The notes beneath the pieces were generated by a model. The model made no database searches, was not told the DNA's origin, and was given only the letters and a program-made list of their open reading frames with translations. Positions 8,786 to 17,195 of a stretch of DNA of 64,000 bases are shown here, piece after piece. This DNA is from Mycoplasmatota bacterium (lineage in GTDB: Bacteria > Bacillota_I > Bacilli_A > MAG-NZ): positions 62,001 through 126,000 of the forward strand of contig CP074575.1 of assembly GCA_018394315.1 (NCBI GenBank). The letters run 5' to 3'. How positions within the stretch are numbered: position 1 is the first letter of the stretch; every line of letters starts with the position of its first letter. The position numbers and the translations under genes were made by a program.

Positions 8786-11065
8786 ATGACAATTGGTAAG
8801 AACATACCTAGAGTTGATGCATTTGATAAAGTCACAGGAAGAGCAAAATATGCAGATGATTTAGTACCAACTGGAACGTTGATTGCAAAGGTTTTACACA
8901 GTACTATTGCCAATGGTTTAGTAAAAAAAATTGATACATCAAAAGCAAAACAAGTACCTGGAGTTATTGAAGTATTCACGTGTTTTGATGTACCAGATAT
9001 AGTTTTTCCTACCGCAGGTCATCCATGGTCAACTAACATCGCTAATCATGATATAGCTGATAGGAAATTACTAAATACACGCGTTAGATACTATGGTGAT
9101 GACATCGCGGTAGTAGTTGCAGAAAATGAATTAACTGCAACTGAAGCTCTTAAATTAATTGAAGTAGAATATGAAGAATATACGCCTTTACTTACAATTG
9201 AAGATGCAATGAATGGTGACGCACTTCATGAAGAATATCCAAATAATATTTTAGCTAGTACTAAATATAATGTTGGTGGTGTTTCTTTTGAGGAAGCACT
9301 TGAAAATAATGATGTTAAGATATTCGAAGATGAATTCGAAGTTCCAACAGTTCAGCATTGCTTCATGGAAAATCCTAACTCTTACGCTTATATGGAAAGT
9401 GGAAAAATAGTTGTAGTTACATCAACACAAATTCCTCATATCGTAAGAAGAGTAATTGGTCAAGCTTTAGATATTCCTTGGGGACAAGTAAGAGTAATTA
9501 AACCTTATATAGGTGGTGGTTTTGGAGCTAAACAAGACGTATTATACGAGCCACTTAACGCTTGGGTTTCTAAAATGCTTGGTGGAAAATGTGTTAAATT
9601 AGAATTAACTCGAGAAGAAGGTTTCATTAACACAAGAGTAAGACACGCGATGAAAATACATATAAAATCTGCAGTAAGTGAAAACGGTAGATTAATAGCT
9701 AGAAAAGTTAAGATGTTTTCTAATCAAGGTGGGTATGCTTCACATGGACATTCAGTTGTTGCGGGAGCTGCACACGTAGTTAAACAATTATACCAAGATG
9801 AAGTAGCTACTGATGTTGAATTTACTACAGTATTTACAAACCTACCTGTAGCTGGAGCAATGAGAGGATACGGTGTTCCTCAAATCACTTTTGCATTAGA
9901 AGCTCATATGGAAAATGTAGCTAAAGAAATGAATTTCGATAATATTGAATTAAGAAAGATAAACATGATAAAAGAAGGTTTTGTAGATCCACTTAATTCA
10001 ATTCCGAGTCTAACAAATGAATTAGATCAATGTATTGAAATTGGTGCGAAGCACTTAAACTTTAGAGAAAAGCATAAGAAATATTCAAACCAAGAAGGGC
10101 ACATTAGAAAAGGTGTTGGTTGTGCGATATTCTCATATAAAACTGGTGTTTATCCTATATCACTTGAAACAGCTAGTTGTAGAATGATACTTAATCAAGA
10201 TGGCTCAATTCAAGTTCAGGTAGGAGCAACTGAAATTGGTCAAGGTGCTGATACGGTATTTACGCAAATGGCAGCAGAAATTACCGGAATTACTTATGAT
10301 AAAGTTTATATTATGTCAGCACAAGACACTGATGTTACTCCGTATGACTCTGGAGCATATGCATCACGTCAAACATATGTGTCAGGTCATGCAGTTAAGA
10401 AATGTGGATTAGAACTAAAACAAAAAATCCTTGATTATGCTAATTACTTAAAGGAATCTGAAATAGCTGTTGATATCAAGGAAAATCACGTCCTTGATAA
10501 AGACGGTAACAAGATAATTCATGTAAGCGAAGTAGCGTTAGAATCATTCTATCATAGAGAAAATTCAAAACATATCGCAGCTGAAGCAACACATCACTGT
10601 GATACAAATACAATTTCTCATGGGACAACATTCGTTGAGATTGAAGTAGACTTAAAATTAGGTTTAGTTAAGATTTTAGATATCATTAACGTTCACGATA
10701 GTGGAACAATAATAAATCCAAAAACTGCCCTTGGGCAAGTACACGGTGGAATGAGTATGGGAATTGCATACGCACTTTCAGAAGAACTATTATTCAATCC
10801 AAAAACAGGTGAAGCATATAACGGAGACTTATTAGGATATAAAATACCAACATCATTAGATTCACCAGACATTTCATGTAAGTTCGTTGAAAAATATGAC
10901 CCAAGTGGACCATTTGGAAATAAAGCTTTAGGTGAACCACCAACAGTTCCAGTAGCACCAGCAATCAGAAACGCATTATTTAATGCTACTGGAATTAAAT
11001 ATAACCAAATACCACTTACACCAGAAAGAATATTTAATAAAGTAAAAGATAAGGGTCTTATCTAG
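8786..11065 (+). CDS. xdhA: Xanthine dehydrogenase molybdenum subunit XdhA
   Basis: A 759-aa molybdopterin-binding subunit of the xanthine oxidase family, starting MTIGKNIPRVDAFDK. It carries the typical GGGFGAKQD and AMRGYGVPQ segments and a C-terminal KALGEPPTVP loop. It forms an A-B-C heterotrimer with the next two genes and oxidises hypoxanthine/xanthine-type substrates. The start at 8786 is chosen because AAGGAG lies 8 nt upstream. An upstream in-frame ATG at 8729 would add 19 residues with no family match and no ribosome binding site. It is the first gene of a plus-strand operon, divergent from the fused dehydrogenase. Confidence 0.88.
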   Translation: MTIGKNIPRVDAFDKVTGRAKYADDLVPTGTLIAKVLHSTIANGLVKKIDTSKAKQVPGVIEVFTCFDVPDIVFPTAGHPWSTNIANHDIADRKLLNTRVRYYGDDIAVVVAENELTATEALKLIEVEYEEYTPLLTIEDAMNGDALHEEYPNNILASTKYNVGGVSFEEALENNDVKIFEDEFEVPTVQHCFMENPNSYAYMESGKIVVVTSTQIPHIVRRVIGQALDIPWGQVRVIKPYIGGGFGAKQDVLYEPLNAWVSKMLGGKCVKLELTREEGFINTRVRHAMKIHIKSAVSENGRLIARKVKMFSNQGGYASHGHSVVAGAAHVVKQLYQDEVATDVEFTTVFTNLPVAGAMRGYGVPQITFALEAHMENVAKEMNFDNIELRKINMIKEGFVDPLNSIPSLTNELDQCIEIGAKHLNFREKHKKYSNQEGHIRKGVGCAIFSYKTGVYPISLETASCRMILNQDGSIQVQVGATEIGQGADTVFTQMAAEITGITYDKVYIMSAQDTDVTPYDSGAYASRQTYVSGHAVKKCGLELKQKILDYANYLKESEIAVDIKENHVLDKDGNKIIHVSEVALESFYHRENSKHIAAEATHHCDTNTISHGTTFVEIEVDLKLGLVKILDIINVHDSGTIINPKTALGQVHGGMSMGIAYALSEELLFNPKTGEAYNGDLLGYKIPTSLDSPDISCKFVEKYDPSGPFGNKALGEPPTVPVAPAIRNALFNATGIKYNQIPLTPERIFNKVKDKGLI

Positions 11066-11077
11066 AAAGGAATTCTT

Positions 11078-11962
11078 ATGTACAATATAAAGAAAATGTA
11101 TAACGCTGAAACAATCAGCGATGCGGTAAAATTCTTAACTGATAATGAAGACGCTAAAATAATTGCTGGTGGTAGTGACGTTTTAATTGAACTTAGACAT
11201 GGTAAGTTACCTAATGCTACGTTATTAAACATAAGAGATATAAAAGAAATGCAAGGAATTGAATTAATAAACGAAGATATTATAATTAAACCATTATCTA
11301 CTTTTACTGAAATAGCTGAAAACCAGATCATTCAAGAACGTATCCCAATGTTAGCTGAAGCAGTAAATACAGTAGGAGGACCACAAGTTAGAAATATCGG
11401 TACAATTGGTGGGAATATTTGTAATGGTATTACATCTGCAGATAGTGCTTCTACATTATTTACACTAGATGCTGAACTAGAAATAACTGGTCCAGATGGA
11501 ACTAGAAACATCCATATAAAAGACTTCTACATCTGGGTTGCAGAAGTTGATCTAAAACAAGGTGAATTATTAACAAAGATAATAATCAAAAAAGAGAGTT
11601 ACGAAAATTACTTTGGTCATTATTATAAATACGCTAAACGTAATGCGATGGATATCGCAATCCAAGGTTGCGCTGTTAATTGTAAACTTAGCGATGATAA
11701 AACAAAACTAGAAAACGTAAGAATCGGATTTGGTGTTGGAGGACCAATACCACTTAGATGTTTTGAAACAGAAAATAAAGCAAAAGGTAAGCTTATAAAT
11801 AATGAGCTTATAGATGAAATTGGTAAGTCAGTACTAGAGGAAGTTAATCCACGAACTTCTTGGAAAGCTACAAAAGAATTCAGATTACATTTAGCTCAAG
11901 AACTCTCAAAAAGAGTTCTGAGAGAAGCAATTGAAAGAGCAGGGGGACATATCAATGATTGA
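11078..11962 (+). CDS. xdhB: Xanthine dehydrogenase FAD subunit XdhB
   Basis: A 294-aa FAD-binding subunit with the PCMH-type fold. FAD contacts are visible in IAGGSDVLIELR near residue 30 and in NIGTIGGNICNG near residue 105. Length matches E. coli XdhB (292). It passes electrons from the iron-sulfur subunit to NAD+ or another acceptor. An AAGGAATT ribosome binding site precedes the ATG. The gap to xdhA is 12 nt and the 3' end overlaps xdhC by 8 nt, so the three genes are translationally coupled. Confidence 0.9.
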   Translation: MYNIKKMYNAETISDAVKFLTDNEDAKIIAGGSDVLIELRHGKLPNATLLNIRDIKEMQGIELINEDIIIKPLSTFTEIAENQIIQERIPMLAEAVNTVGGPQVRNIGTIGGNICNGITSADSASTLFTLDAELEITGPDGTRNIHIKDFYIWVAEVDLKQGELLTKIIIKKESYENYFGHYYKYAKRNAMDIAIQGCAVNCKLSDDKTKLENVRIGFGVGGPIPLRCFETENKAKGKLINNELIDEIGKSVLEEVNPRTSWKATKEFRLHLAQELSKRVLREAIERAGGHIND

Positions 11963-12425
11963 AATCATCAAATGTAAAATAAACGGTAGAGATCAAGAAA
12001 TCGCTATAGATCCACGTGAATCACTTACAGATATGCTTAGAAATAAACTTGGATTAACAAGTGTTAAAAAAGGATGTGAAGTTGGTGAATGTGGTGCATG
12101 TACAGTACTAATCGATGGTAAATCATATAACTCATGTATCTATCTTGCATCATGGGCAAAAGATAAATCAATCATAACAGTTGAAGGACTAACAAGCGAA
12201 AATGGTGAACTATCACCAGTACAAAAAGCGTTTATAGATGAATCTGCAGTTCAATGTGGATTCTGTACTCCTGGTTTACTCTTAACTGCTACAGAAATTG
12301 TTAACTCAGGCCAAAAATATACTAGAGAAGAATTAAGAACTCTTATCTCAGGTCATCTATGTAGATGTACTGGTTATGAGAATATTCTTAACGCAGTTGA
12401 AAAGGCTCTGAATCAAGAAAATTAA
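11955..12425 (+). CDS. xdhC: Xanthine dehydrogenase iron-sulfur subunit XdhC
   Basis: A 156-aa protein with the two [2Fe-2S] motifs of the family: CEVGECGACT..C at residue 40 onward and CGFCTPG..CRCTGY at 100 onward. It links the molybdenum and FAD subunits. The start at 11955 follows AGGGGG by 8 nt; the in-frame ATG at 11931 lies inside the end of xdhB and lacks a site. This is the last gene of the operon. Its original terminator begins 6 nt after the stop and has been split by an insertion sequence. Confidence 0.9.
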   Translation: MIEIIKCKINGRDQEIAIDPRESLTDMLRNKLGLTSVKKGCEVGECGACTVLIDGKSYNSCIYLASWAKDKSIITVEGLTSENGELSPVQKAFIDESAVQCGFCTPGLLLTATEIVNSGQKYTREELRTLISGHLCRCTGYENILNAVEKALNQEN

Positions 12426-12450
12426 ATATACAAAGGGAATCAATAAAAAT

Positions 12451-12477
12451 TGTAATGCACCCCTAAACCCGGACTAA
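12451..12477 (+). repeat. Left terminal inverted repeat of the IS3 element
   Basis: Starts TGTAATGCACCCC and matches the complement of the right end at 21 of 27 positions. An AAT target duplication lies just outside it. Confidence 0.85.
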
Positions 12478-12507
12478 AGAGACTTAGAAAGGGAGGGTGC
12501 TTTTACT

Positions 12508-12981
12508 TTGGCAAAATATGATGTAGAATTTAAAAGGAAGGTAGTTGCTTATTATTATAAATATGGGCGAATAGCTACCAAAAGAAAATTCAATATGTCA
12601 CTTTCATCGTTACATCGTTGGATTGGAAAGCAAGAGACTGTAGGGTTTATGAGAAAGAAAAATAAAACATTGTCTAGTGAGGAAAAACTTACCGTTTTAG
12701 AATACTTATGGGAAAATGGATACACTGCGACTGTAAGAAAATATGATATTGCCTCAGGTGTATTAAATGTATGGGAGAGAAAATACCGAGAATATGGTAT
12801 TAAAGGTTTAGAACAAGATAGTAGGGGAAGACCATCTAAAATGTTAGGAAAACCAAAAGATATAAATAAAGACAAAGATATATTAGATGAATTATTCAGA
12901 TTAAGATTGGAGAACGAATACTTAAAAAAGCTAGACGCCTTGGTTCAAGAACGGGAAGAGCGAGAACGCAAGAAAAAGTAA
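12508..12981 (+). CDS. IS3 family transposase OrfA (helix-turn-helix protein)
   Basis: A 157-aa protein with TTG start and a GGGAGGG site 9 nt upstream. It contains two helix-turn-helix-like segments (KRKVVAYYYKYGRIATKRK and the second around residue 75) and a basic/leucine-rich C-terminus, as in IS150-type OrfA. It ends AAG AAA AAG TAA. The orfB frame is already open for several codons before this stop, in the -1 register, so a fused OrfAB transposase can be made by a -1 ribosomal slip at the A-rich codons. OrfA binds the ends and represses or assists transposition. Confidence 0.88.
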   Translation: MAKYDVEFKRKVVAYYYKYGRIATKRKFNMSLSSLHRWIGKQETVGFMRKKNKTLSSEEKLTVLEYLWENGYTATVRKYDIASGVLNVWERKYREYGIKGLEQDSRGRPSKMLGKPKDINKDKDILDELFRLRLENEYLKKLDALVQEREERERKKK

Positions 12982-13013
12982 GAATAGTATATGAACTAAG
13001 GCGAAAATACAAC

Positions 13014-13814
13014 GTGTTGAAGCCTATTCTTGAAATAGTTGGATTAGTCAAATCAACCTATTTTGATGTTCTTAAGAGTTTTAATATAGAGGATAAGGAT
13101 AAAGAACTTAAAGAGCGAATAAATACCATATATCATAAAAACAAAGGAAGATACGGATATAGACGTATAACTATATCCTTAAAAAATACAGGATTAATAG
13201 TTAACCATAAGAAAGTATATAGACTTATGAAAGTCTTAGGATTAAGCTGTAAGATAAGAGTTAAAAAATATAAATCGTATAAAGGTGAAATTGGTAAAGT
13301 CGCAGAGAATGTCTTAAGTAGAGATTTCAATACTTCAAACTTTAGTGAAAAGTTAGTAACCGATATAACTGAATTTAGAGTTGAAGGACAAAAAGTATAT
13401 TTGTCACCATTAATAGATATTCACAATAAAGAAGTAATTAGTTATACAGTAGGAATGAGTCCAAGTGTAAAACTGGTAATAGATATGTTAGAGAAAGGGA
13501 TTACTGAAGAACATGAGAAATCAGTAATTCACTCTGATCAAGGATTCCAGTATCAAAATAAAAGATTTCAGACTTATCTTAAAAACAAAAAAATCGTACA
13601 GAGTATGTCTAGAAAGGGTAATTGTCTAGATAATTCTATAGCTGAGAATTTCTTCTCACATTTGAAGGCTGAGTTTTACAAGATCAATAAATTTAAAACA
13701 GTTACGCAATTTATTAAAGAGTTAAGGGAGTACATTCATTATTATAATAACGAAAGAATAGTAACTAAATTAAAAATGGCACCGGTTCAATACCGATACC
13801 ATTGTTTAAATTAA
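13014..13814 (+). CDS. IS3 family transposase OrfB (DDE integrase domain)
   Basis: A 266-aa rve-type integrase. The DDE triad is visible as the first Asp in LVTDITEF, the second Asp in IHSDQGFQY and the Glu in NSIAENFFSHLKAE. The first possible in-frame start is GTG 13014, without a good site. The frame stays open back to about 12963, reading EKVRIVYELRRKY before that GTG. That is the usual OrfB N-terminus, so translation is probably by -1 frameshift from OrfA. Complete and apparently functional. Confidence 0.88.
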   Translation: MLKPILEIVGLVKSTYFDVLKSFNIEDKDKELKERINTIYHKNKGRYGYRRITISLKNTGLIVNHKKVYRLMKVLGLSCKIRVKKYKSYKGEIGKVAENVLSRDFNTSNFSEKLVTDITEFRVEGQKVYLSPLIDIHNKEVISYTVGMSPSVKLVIDMLEKGITEEHEKSVIHSDQGFQYQNKRFQTYLKNKKIVQSMSRKGNCLDNSIAENFFSHLKAEFYKINKFKTVTQFIKELREYIHYYNNERIVTKLKMAPVQYRYHCLN

Positions 13815-13820
13815 ATTTTA

Positions 13821-13847
13821 TTAGTCCGAACTTTGGGGTTCAGTACA
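13821..13847 (+). repeat. Right terminal inverted repeat of the IS3 element
   Basis: Ends GGGGTTCAGTACA, the complement of an IS150-like TGTACTG end, followed by the AAT duplication. Confidence 0.85.
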
Positions 13848-13865
13848 AATTGATTCCCTTTTCTT

Positions 13866-14840
13866 TTAATCGTTTCTACTAGAAATATACTCTAATATTT
13901 TAACATATCTCTTAGTTGTAGCTTCATCACTACGAGTAGATATACATATTATTCTATAACTCCAATTAAGTAGTAAATATAGTTTAAACACCTTCTTGAT
14001 ATCTTCTAATTTAATACCATAATCTCTTAAGCTTTTATAATAATTAGTTATTAAAGTTTGTTCTAAGTCAAACGCCTTGTAAATATCGAAATCATAATAT
14101 ACCAATGCTTCCGCAAATAGATCAGCAATATCTTCACCAATAATACCTATACCAGCTGAATCCCAATCTATAATAGATACTTTATCTCCAACAAAAACAT
14201 TTCCTGGAGTTAGATCCCTATGACATAAAGTCTTAGCCATACTTAATAAGAAATCAATGTGCTCTTCTCTATTTTCCCAAGCATCTAACAAATTACTAGT
14301 ACACTCTTTACTCAATATTTCATTATCCTTAAGCCAATTAACAGCATCACCACTCCATATGTTTATGGTTTTTACAATCCAGTATTTATCACTTAACCAA
14401 GAGTATGTTGGTAAATTATCAATGAACTTACCATGTAATCTACCTATCTCACTAGCAATCCTACCATAATCACGTACTGATAGGTTTCTATCATGGTTCC
14501 CTTCTGCTTTCTCCATCCAAATCCAAATCTTATCGTCTTTTTCTTCTATAAGAATCGCTTTCGGCAATAACTCTCCGATCTCTTGAACTAGTTCAGATTC
14601 ATATATATTCTTTTCTCTTAACCACGATTCTGGATCTCCAAATCTGGACCATTTCTTTTGAATTTTTAAGGCAATATCATAATTCAATTTTTCAGCTGAT
14701 GTTTTACACTCTCCACTAATAAGATATATCTCTCCTAATGTTCCATCTTTATTCTCATTGATATTAAAAGATAAAATTTCTACTTCTTCTTTATACATTT
14801 TCCCTATAACGGGTTTAATCATTTCATTACTAAATTTCAT
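13866..14840 (-). CDS. APH/choline-kinase-like phosphotransferase, probable antibiotic resistance
   Basis: A 324-aa protein kinase-like phosphotransferase. The Brenner motif is HRDLTPGN at 207-214 (catalytic Asp 209) and the metal-binding loop is SIIDWDSAG at 222-230. A candidate ATP-binding lysine lies in the ALKIQKKW segment near residue 60. This is the aminoglycoside/macrolide phosphotransferase superfamily, which also holds choline and homoserine kinases, so the substrate cannot be read from the sequence. AAGGAG precedes the ATG. A short leader reading frame, a terminator and a competing antiterminator lie upstream, the arrangement known from genes induced by ribosome-targeting antibiotics. 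That makes resistance the best guess. Confidence 0.75.
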   Translation of the reverse strand: MKFSNEMIKPVIGKMYKEEVEILSFNINENKDGTLGEIYLISGECKTSAEKLNYDIALKIQKKWSRFGDPESWLREKNIYESELVQEIGELLPKAILIEEKDDKIWIWMEKAEGNHDRNLSVRDYGRIASEIGRLHGKFIDNLPTYSWLSDKYWIVKTINIWSGDAVNWLKDNEILSKECTSNLLDAWENREEHIDFLLSMAKTLCHRDLTPGNVFVGDKVSIIDWDSAGIGIIGEDIADLFAEALVYYDFDIYKAFDLEQTLITNYYKSLRDYGIKLEDIKKVFKLYLLLNWSYRIICISTRSDEATTKRYVKILEYISSRND

Positions 14841-14895
14841 AGATTACTCCTTCATACAATTTATATTTTACTTTTGATTATGTAATTTACTGCAA

Positions 14896-14925
14896 TAAAA
14901 AAACACAGGTTATAACAACCTGTGT
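14896..14925 (-). terminator. Attenuator terminator upstream of the phosphotransferase
   Basis: On the minus strand a 9-bp stem (ACACAGGTT / AACCTGTGT, loop GTTAT) is followed by TTTTTTT. Its 5' half can instead pair with a stretch inside the leader reading frame: CAGGTTGT at 14915-14922 with ACAACCTG at 14957-14964. This gives two mutually exclusive structures. Confidence 0.75.
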
Positions 14926-14944
14926 GTATAAAACTAAAAACACC

Positions 14945-15013
14945 TTAGCTACTAAGCAGGTTGTGAACATTATACTTGATAAAAATTAGTAAAAAATTAT
15001 TAATTACTAACAT
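14945..15013 (-). CDS. Leader peptide of the phosphotransferase attenuator (22 aa)
   Basis: ATG 15013 is preceded by GGAGG at 8 nt, one of the best ribosome sites in the region. The peptide begins MLVINNFLLIFIKYN and ends at TAA 14945-14947. Codons 17-19 (His-Asn-Leu) contain the ACAACCTG that can pair with the terminator arm. A ribosome moving normally to the stop would cover this segment and let the terminator form. A drug-stalled ribosome near the start would leave it free to form the antiterminator. The hydrophobic IFI-type core recalls leader peptides of drug-inducible resistance genes. The function is inferred from this geometry. Confidence 0.7.
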   Translation of the reverse strand: MLVINNFLLIFIKYNVHNLLSS

Positions 15014-15054
15014 AGTCCACACCTCCTCATACAGTTCAATTAAACTACATAGAT

Positions 15055-15063
15055 ATTATAGCA
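15055..15063 (-). promoter_or_regulatory. Extended -10 promoter for the leader/phosphotransferase transcript
   Basis: The minus strand reads TGCTATAAT, a perfect -10 with the TG extension. The -35 is poor. The start of transcription would fall near 15047, giving a leader of about 205 nt. Confidence 0.6.
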
Positions 15064-15495
15064 TAAAATTGAATAATTAGTTTAACCATTATAATTAGAT
15101 CCATCTGAGAACCAGTAATAAGTTCCAATAACATCACACCATCTGGACCACTATACAATAAAATATTCACCCTTCGTACATACTCGTAAACCGAGCACAC
15201 ATAGAACTTCATTTAAGGAGTAGCCTGGATTAGCAACTCAAACCCAGTTAAAAGTCCGAAAAAACGCAAATAAGCTTACGTAATATCGACATCAATCATA
15301 ACAATTATAACAACCAATTGAACTGTCTTCTTGTATCTAATCGTTTTATAATAGTCGGGAAGACAGGATTACACACTATGATTCATCTGTCTAATTTACT
15401 AATATTAATGTTTTCCTATATTTACTCATCAATATTTTCCGCAAAATCCATATACTTAGGAGTCATAGAGCACTGCAAGTAAACAAATTTTACGA
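15061..15495. other. Non-coding stretch with a cell-wall-binding-like remnant and a hairpin
   Basis: No gene of normal length is seen. Minus-strand 15082-15150 encodes a 22-residue piece containing IGTYYWFSDGSNYNG, reminiscent of the aromatic/Gly repeats of cell-wall or carbohydrate-binding modules and ended by TAA; probably a gene remnant. An 8-bp inverted repeat CTGTCTTC / GAAGACAG lies at 15323-15330 and 15359-15366. Otherwise I see nothing. Confidence 0.35.
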
Positions 15496-16107
15496 TTATG
15501 CCCTATTAAATATTCTATTATAGTTAATTTCTCTCTTTAATTCTGGTCTATATCCTCTAGTATTAGTTCTTTCGATAACGTCTTTAATGGTTATTACTTG
15601 ATCTTCCATACCAGAATAAAGAGACTCCAAATATCTATAATATGGCATCTTTCTTCCCTTATAGCCACTTCTTTGAGGATAGTTTATTTCCTCTTGTACT
15701 GCAATGATGGCTATTATGACCTGAAGTTCTTGAAGATTATAAACATCGTTCATTTGAGACATAATATCATCGCATTCTGTGTAACCATCTAGTGAAAAAT
15801 TTATAGCATTCATATATGAATCATAAAGAAAATCTTCAAGAGTGCTAAAGAAAGTATTATCAAATTTAACGACCTTATGCAGATTCATAACCACGGTTTG
15901 GTGACTTACTTCTACACCTTTATACTTAAAAACATAATCTGGTTTAGTTGAAGTGCTTTTTTTTCCAGGGAAATTGATTTCCCATTCTATGTTATTAATG
16001 GTCTCTACATGAGTAAATTCGTATCGCCTATACTCATTAAAATTTTCTATTGCTCCAGCATCTCTCATTTTATCCTTTATATAAGTCTCAAGTTCTTTAT
16101 AATTCAT
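15496..16107 (-). CDS. Unknown protein downstream of the DpnII endonuclease
   Basis: A 203-aa protein that I do not recognise, beginning MNYKELETYIKDKMRDAG. It is mixed alpha/beta with no signal peptide or membrane segment. A central TKPDYVFKYKGVEVSHQT is weakly like the D..E core of nuclease folds, but I would not call it one. The start at 16107 has GGAGGG upstream; the longer in-frame start at 16143 has no site. It begins 40 nt after the dpnII stop on the same strand, so it is probably cotranscribed with the restriction cassette and may be an accessory or cargo gene. Confidence 0.6.
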   Translation of the reverse strand: MNYKELETYIKDKMRDAGAIENFNEYRRYEFTHVETINNIEWEINFPGKKSTSTKPDYVFKYKGVEVSHQTVVMNLHKVVKFDNTFFSTLEDFLYDSYMNAINFSLDGYTECDDIMSQMNDVYNLQELQVIIAIIAVQEEINYPQRSGYKGRKMPYYRYLESLYSGMEDQVITIKDVIERTNTRGYRPELKREINYNRIFNRA

Positions 16108-16147
16108 GTTGTACCCTCCATACTTCATTGAAGTAGTTATCAAAAAA

Positions 16148-17008
16148 TTACTTAATCACTTCTTCTAGAACAGCTTCTTCTAAGTCTTTTAGAGTATAGA
16201 AATGTTCCATTACATCGTATGTTTCTCTAAGATTATTTTTAGCTGTTCTCCATCCAACACCATCAGTAATCCATACAAATGAAACTCCATCTATTTTTCT
16301 AATATCATTGGCAATAGATTTAAAGCTTCTAGCTGTTTCGTTTAATTTAGAGCCTCCACCTGTATAAAAATTAGTTTCTATCAAGTATAAATGATCGCTA
16401 GTTTTTATTACAAAATCAAATTTCTTTTCTGCATCTTTCTTAGTTTCATCTGCTAGGATTAATCTATCTAAGTTGATATTGTATCTATTAGCAATTTCCT
16501 TTTTTCTCATTTCAGGAAAGTATTCTACACACTCAACTCTAGAAATGTAAGACTCCACAATATTTTCCATTGTTCTTCCGGTTCTATTCTTCCTTGCATT
16601 TGAGTCTAAACCAACTTCTACTCCTACAATGTAGTCATAAAGACACTTAACTTTATTGTTTTCCATTAGATTAAACAAACCAGATTTACGCATAAATTTC
16701 AGATACAACTCATCACTCATCACTCGTTCTTTGAAGTTGAAAACAATAGGTTTATCATCAACTATCGGCAGTTCCATTTTTCTAACTGCAAGTAGCAAGG
16801 GAACAACATTTAATATTACAGGGAATTTATCCAGCAAAGACATAAAGTCTATCTCAATTTGATTTGAGCCTAAAAGAGAGTTAAGTATATTTAGTTCAAC
16901 CTTAAACTTCTTCACATTTACAAACACTTTATCGAAGTCAGTATAATATTTATAATCCGCAACTGAATCTTTAAGACTATTCATTATATCATTAAATTCT
17001 CTCTTCAT
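16148..17008 (-). CDS. dpnB: Type II restriction endonuclease DpnII (GATC)
   Basis: A 286-aa protein closely resembling R.DpnII along its length, by recall of the family sequence. Shared stretches include TVADYKYYTDFDKV-type N-terminal residues, GVEVGLDSNARKNRTG around residue 135, KFDFVIK and YLIETNFYTGGGSKLNETA around 215, and FVWITDGVGWRTAKNNLRE. It cuts unmethylated GATC. The PD-(D/E)xK-type core is FDFVIK..IETNFY. GGAG precedes the ATG. It lies downstream of the Dam-like methylase gene, and the host DNA must be protected by the partner methylases. Confidence 0.93.
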   Translation of the reverse strand: MKREFNDIMNSLKDSVADYKYYTDFDKVFVNVKKFKVELNILNSLLGSNQIEIDFMSLLDKFPVILNVVPLLLAVRKMELPIVDDKPIVFNFKERVMSDELYLKFMRKSGLFNLMENNKVKCLYDYIVGVEVGLDSNARKNRTGRTMENIVESYISRVECVEYFPEMRKKEIANRYNINLDRLILADETKKDAEKKFDFVIKTSDHLYLIETNFYTGGGSKLNETARSFKSIANDIRKIDGVSFVWITDGVGWRTAKNNLRETYDVMEHFYTLKDLEEAVLEEVIK

Positions 17009-17195
17009 AACTAATCTCCTTGACTGAACTGAAAATATATTTTTTGATACAAGTTTACAAATAACCTATGTCTTGTAGACTTTCCTACCAGGAACCCTTT
17101 TTTAAATCTTAATGAAGCTAACTCTTCCAGAAGAAATTTTATCAGAAAAACAATATTTGTATTTGACGATTTTCTCAGACTTAAAATATACCATA

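Larger units (their letters stand above)
12451..13847 (+). mobile_element. IS3 family (IS150 group) insertion sequence, 1397 bp
   Basis: It is bounded by 27-bp imperfect inverted repeats with 21 matches and IS3-type TG..CA ends, and by a 3-bp AAT direct repeat on each side. It contains orfA and orfB in frames 0 and -1. Both reading frames are open and the DDE residues are present, so it looks recent and probably active. The inserted target is the loop/3' arm of the xdhC terminator. Confidence 0.92.
12432..13867 (+). terminator. Rho-independent terminator of xdhABC, interrupted by an IS element
   Basis: The left arm AAAGGGAATCAAT (12432-12444) and the right arm ATTGATTCCCTTT (13849-13861) are perfect inverted repeats. 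Removing the insertion and one copy of its AAT duplication restores a 13-bp stem with loop AAAA followed by TCTTTT. The site would also have terminated the convergent phosphotransferase gene (stop at 13866). Confidence 0.8.
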
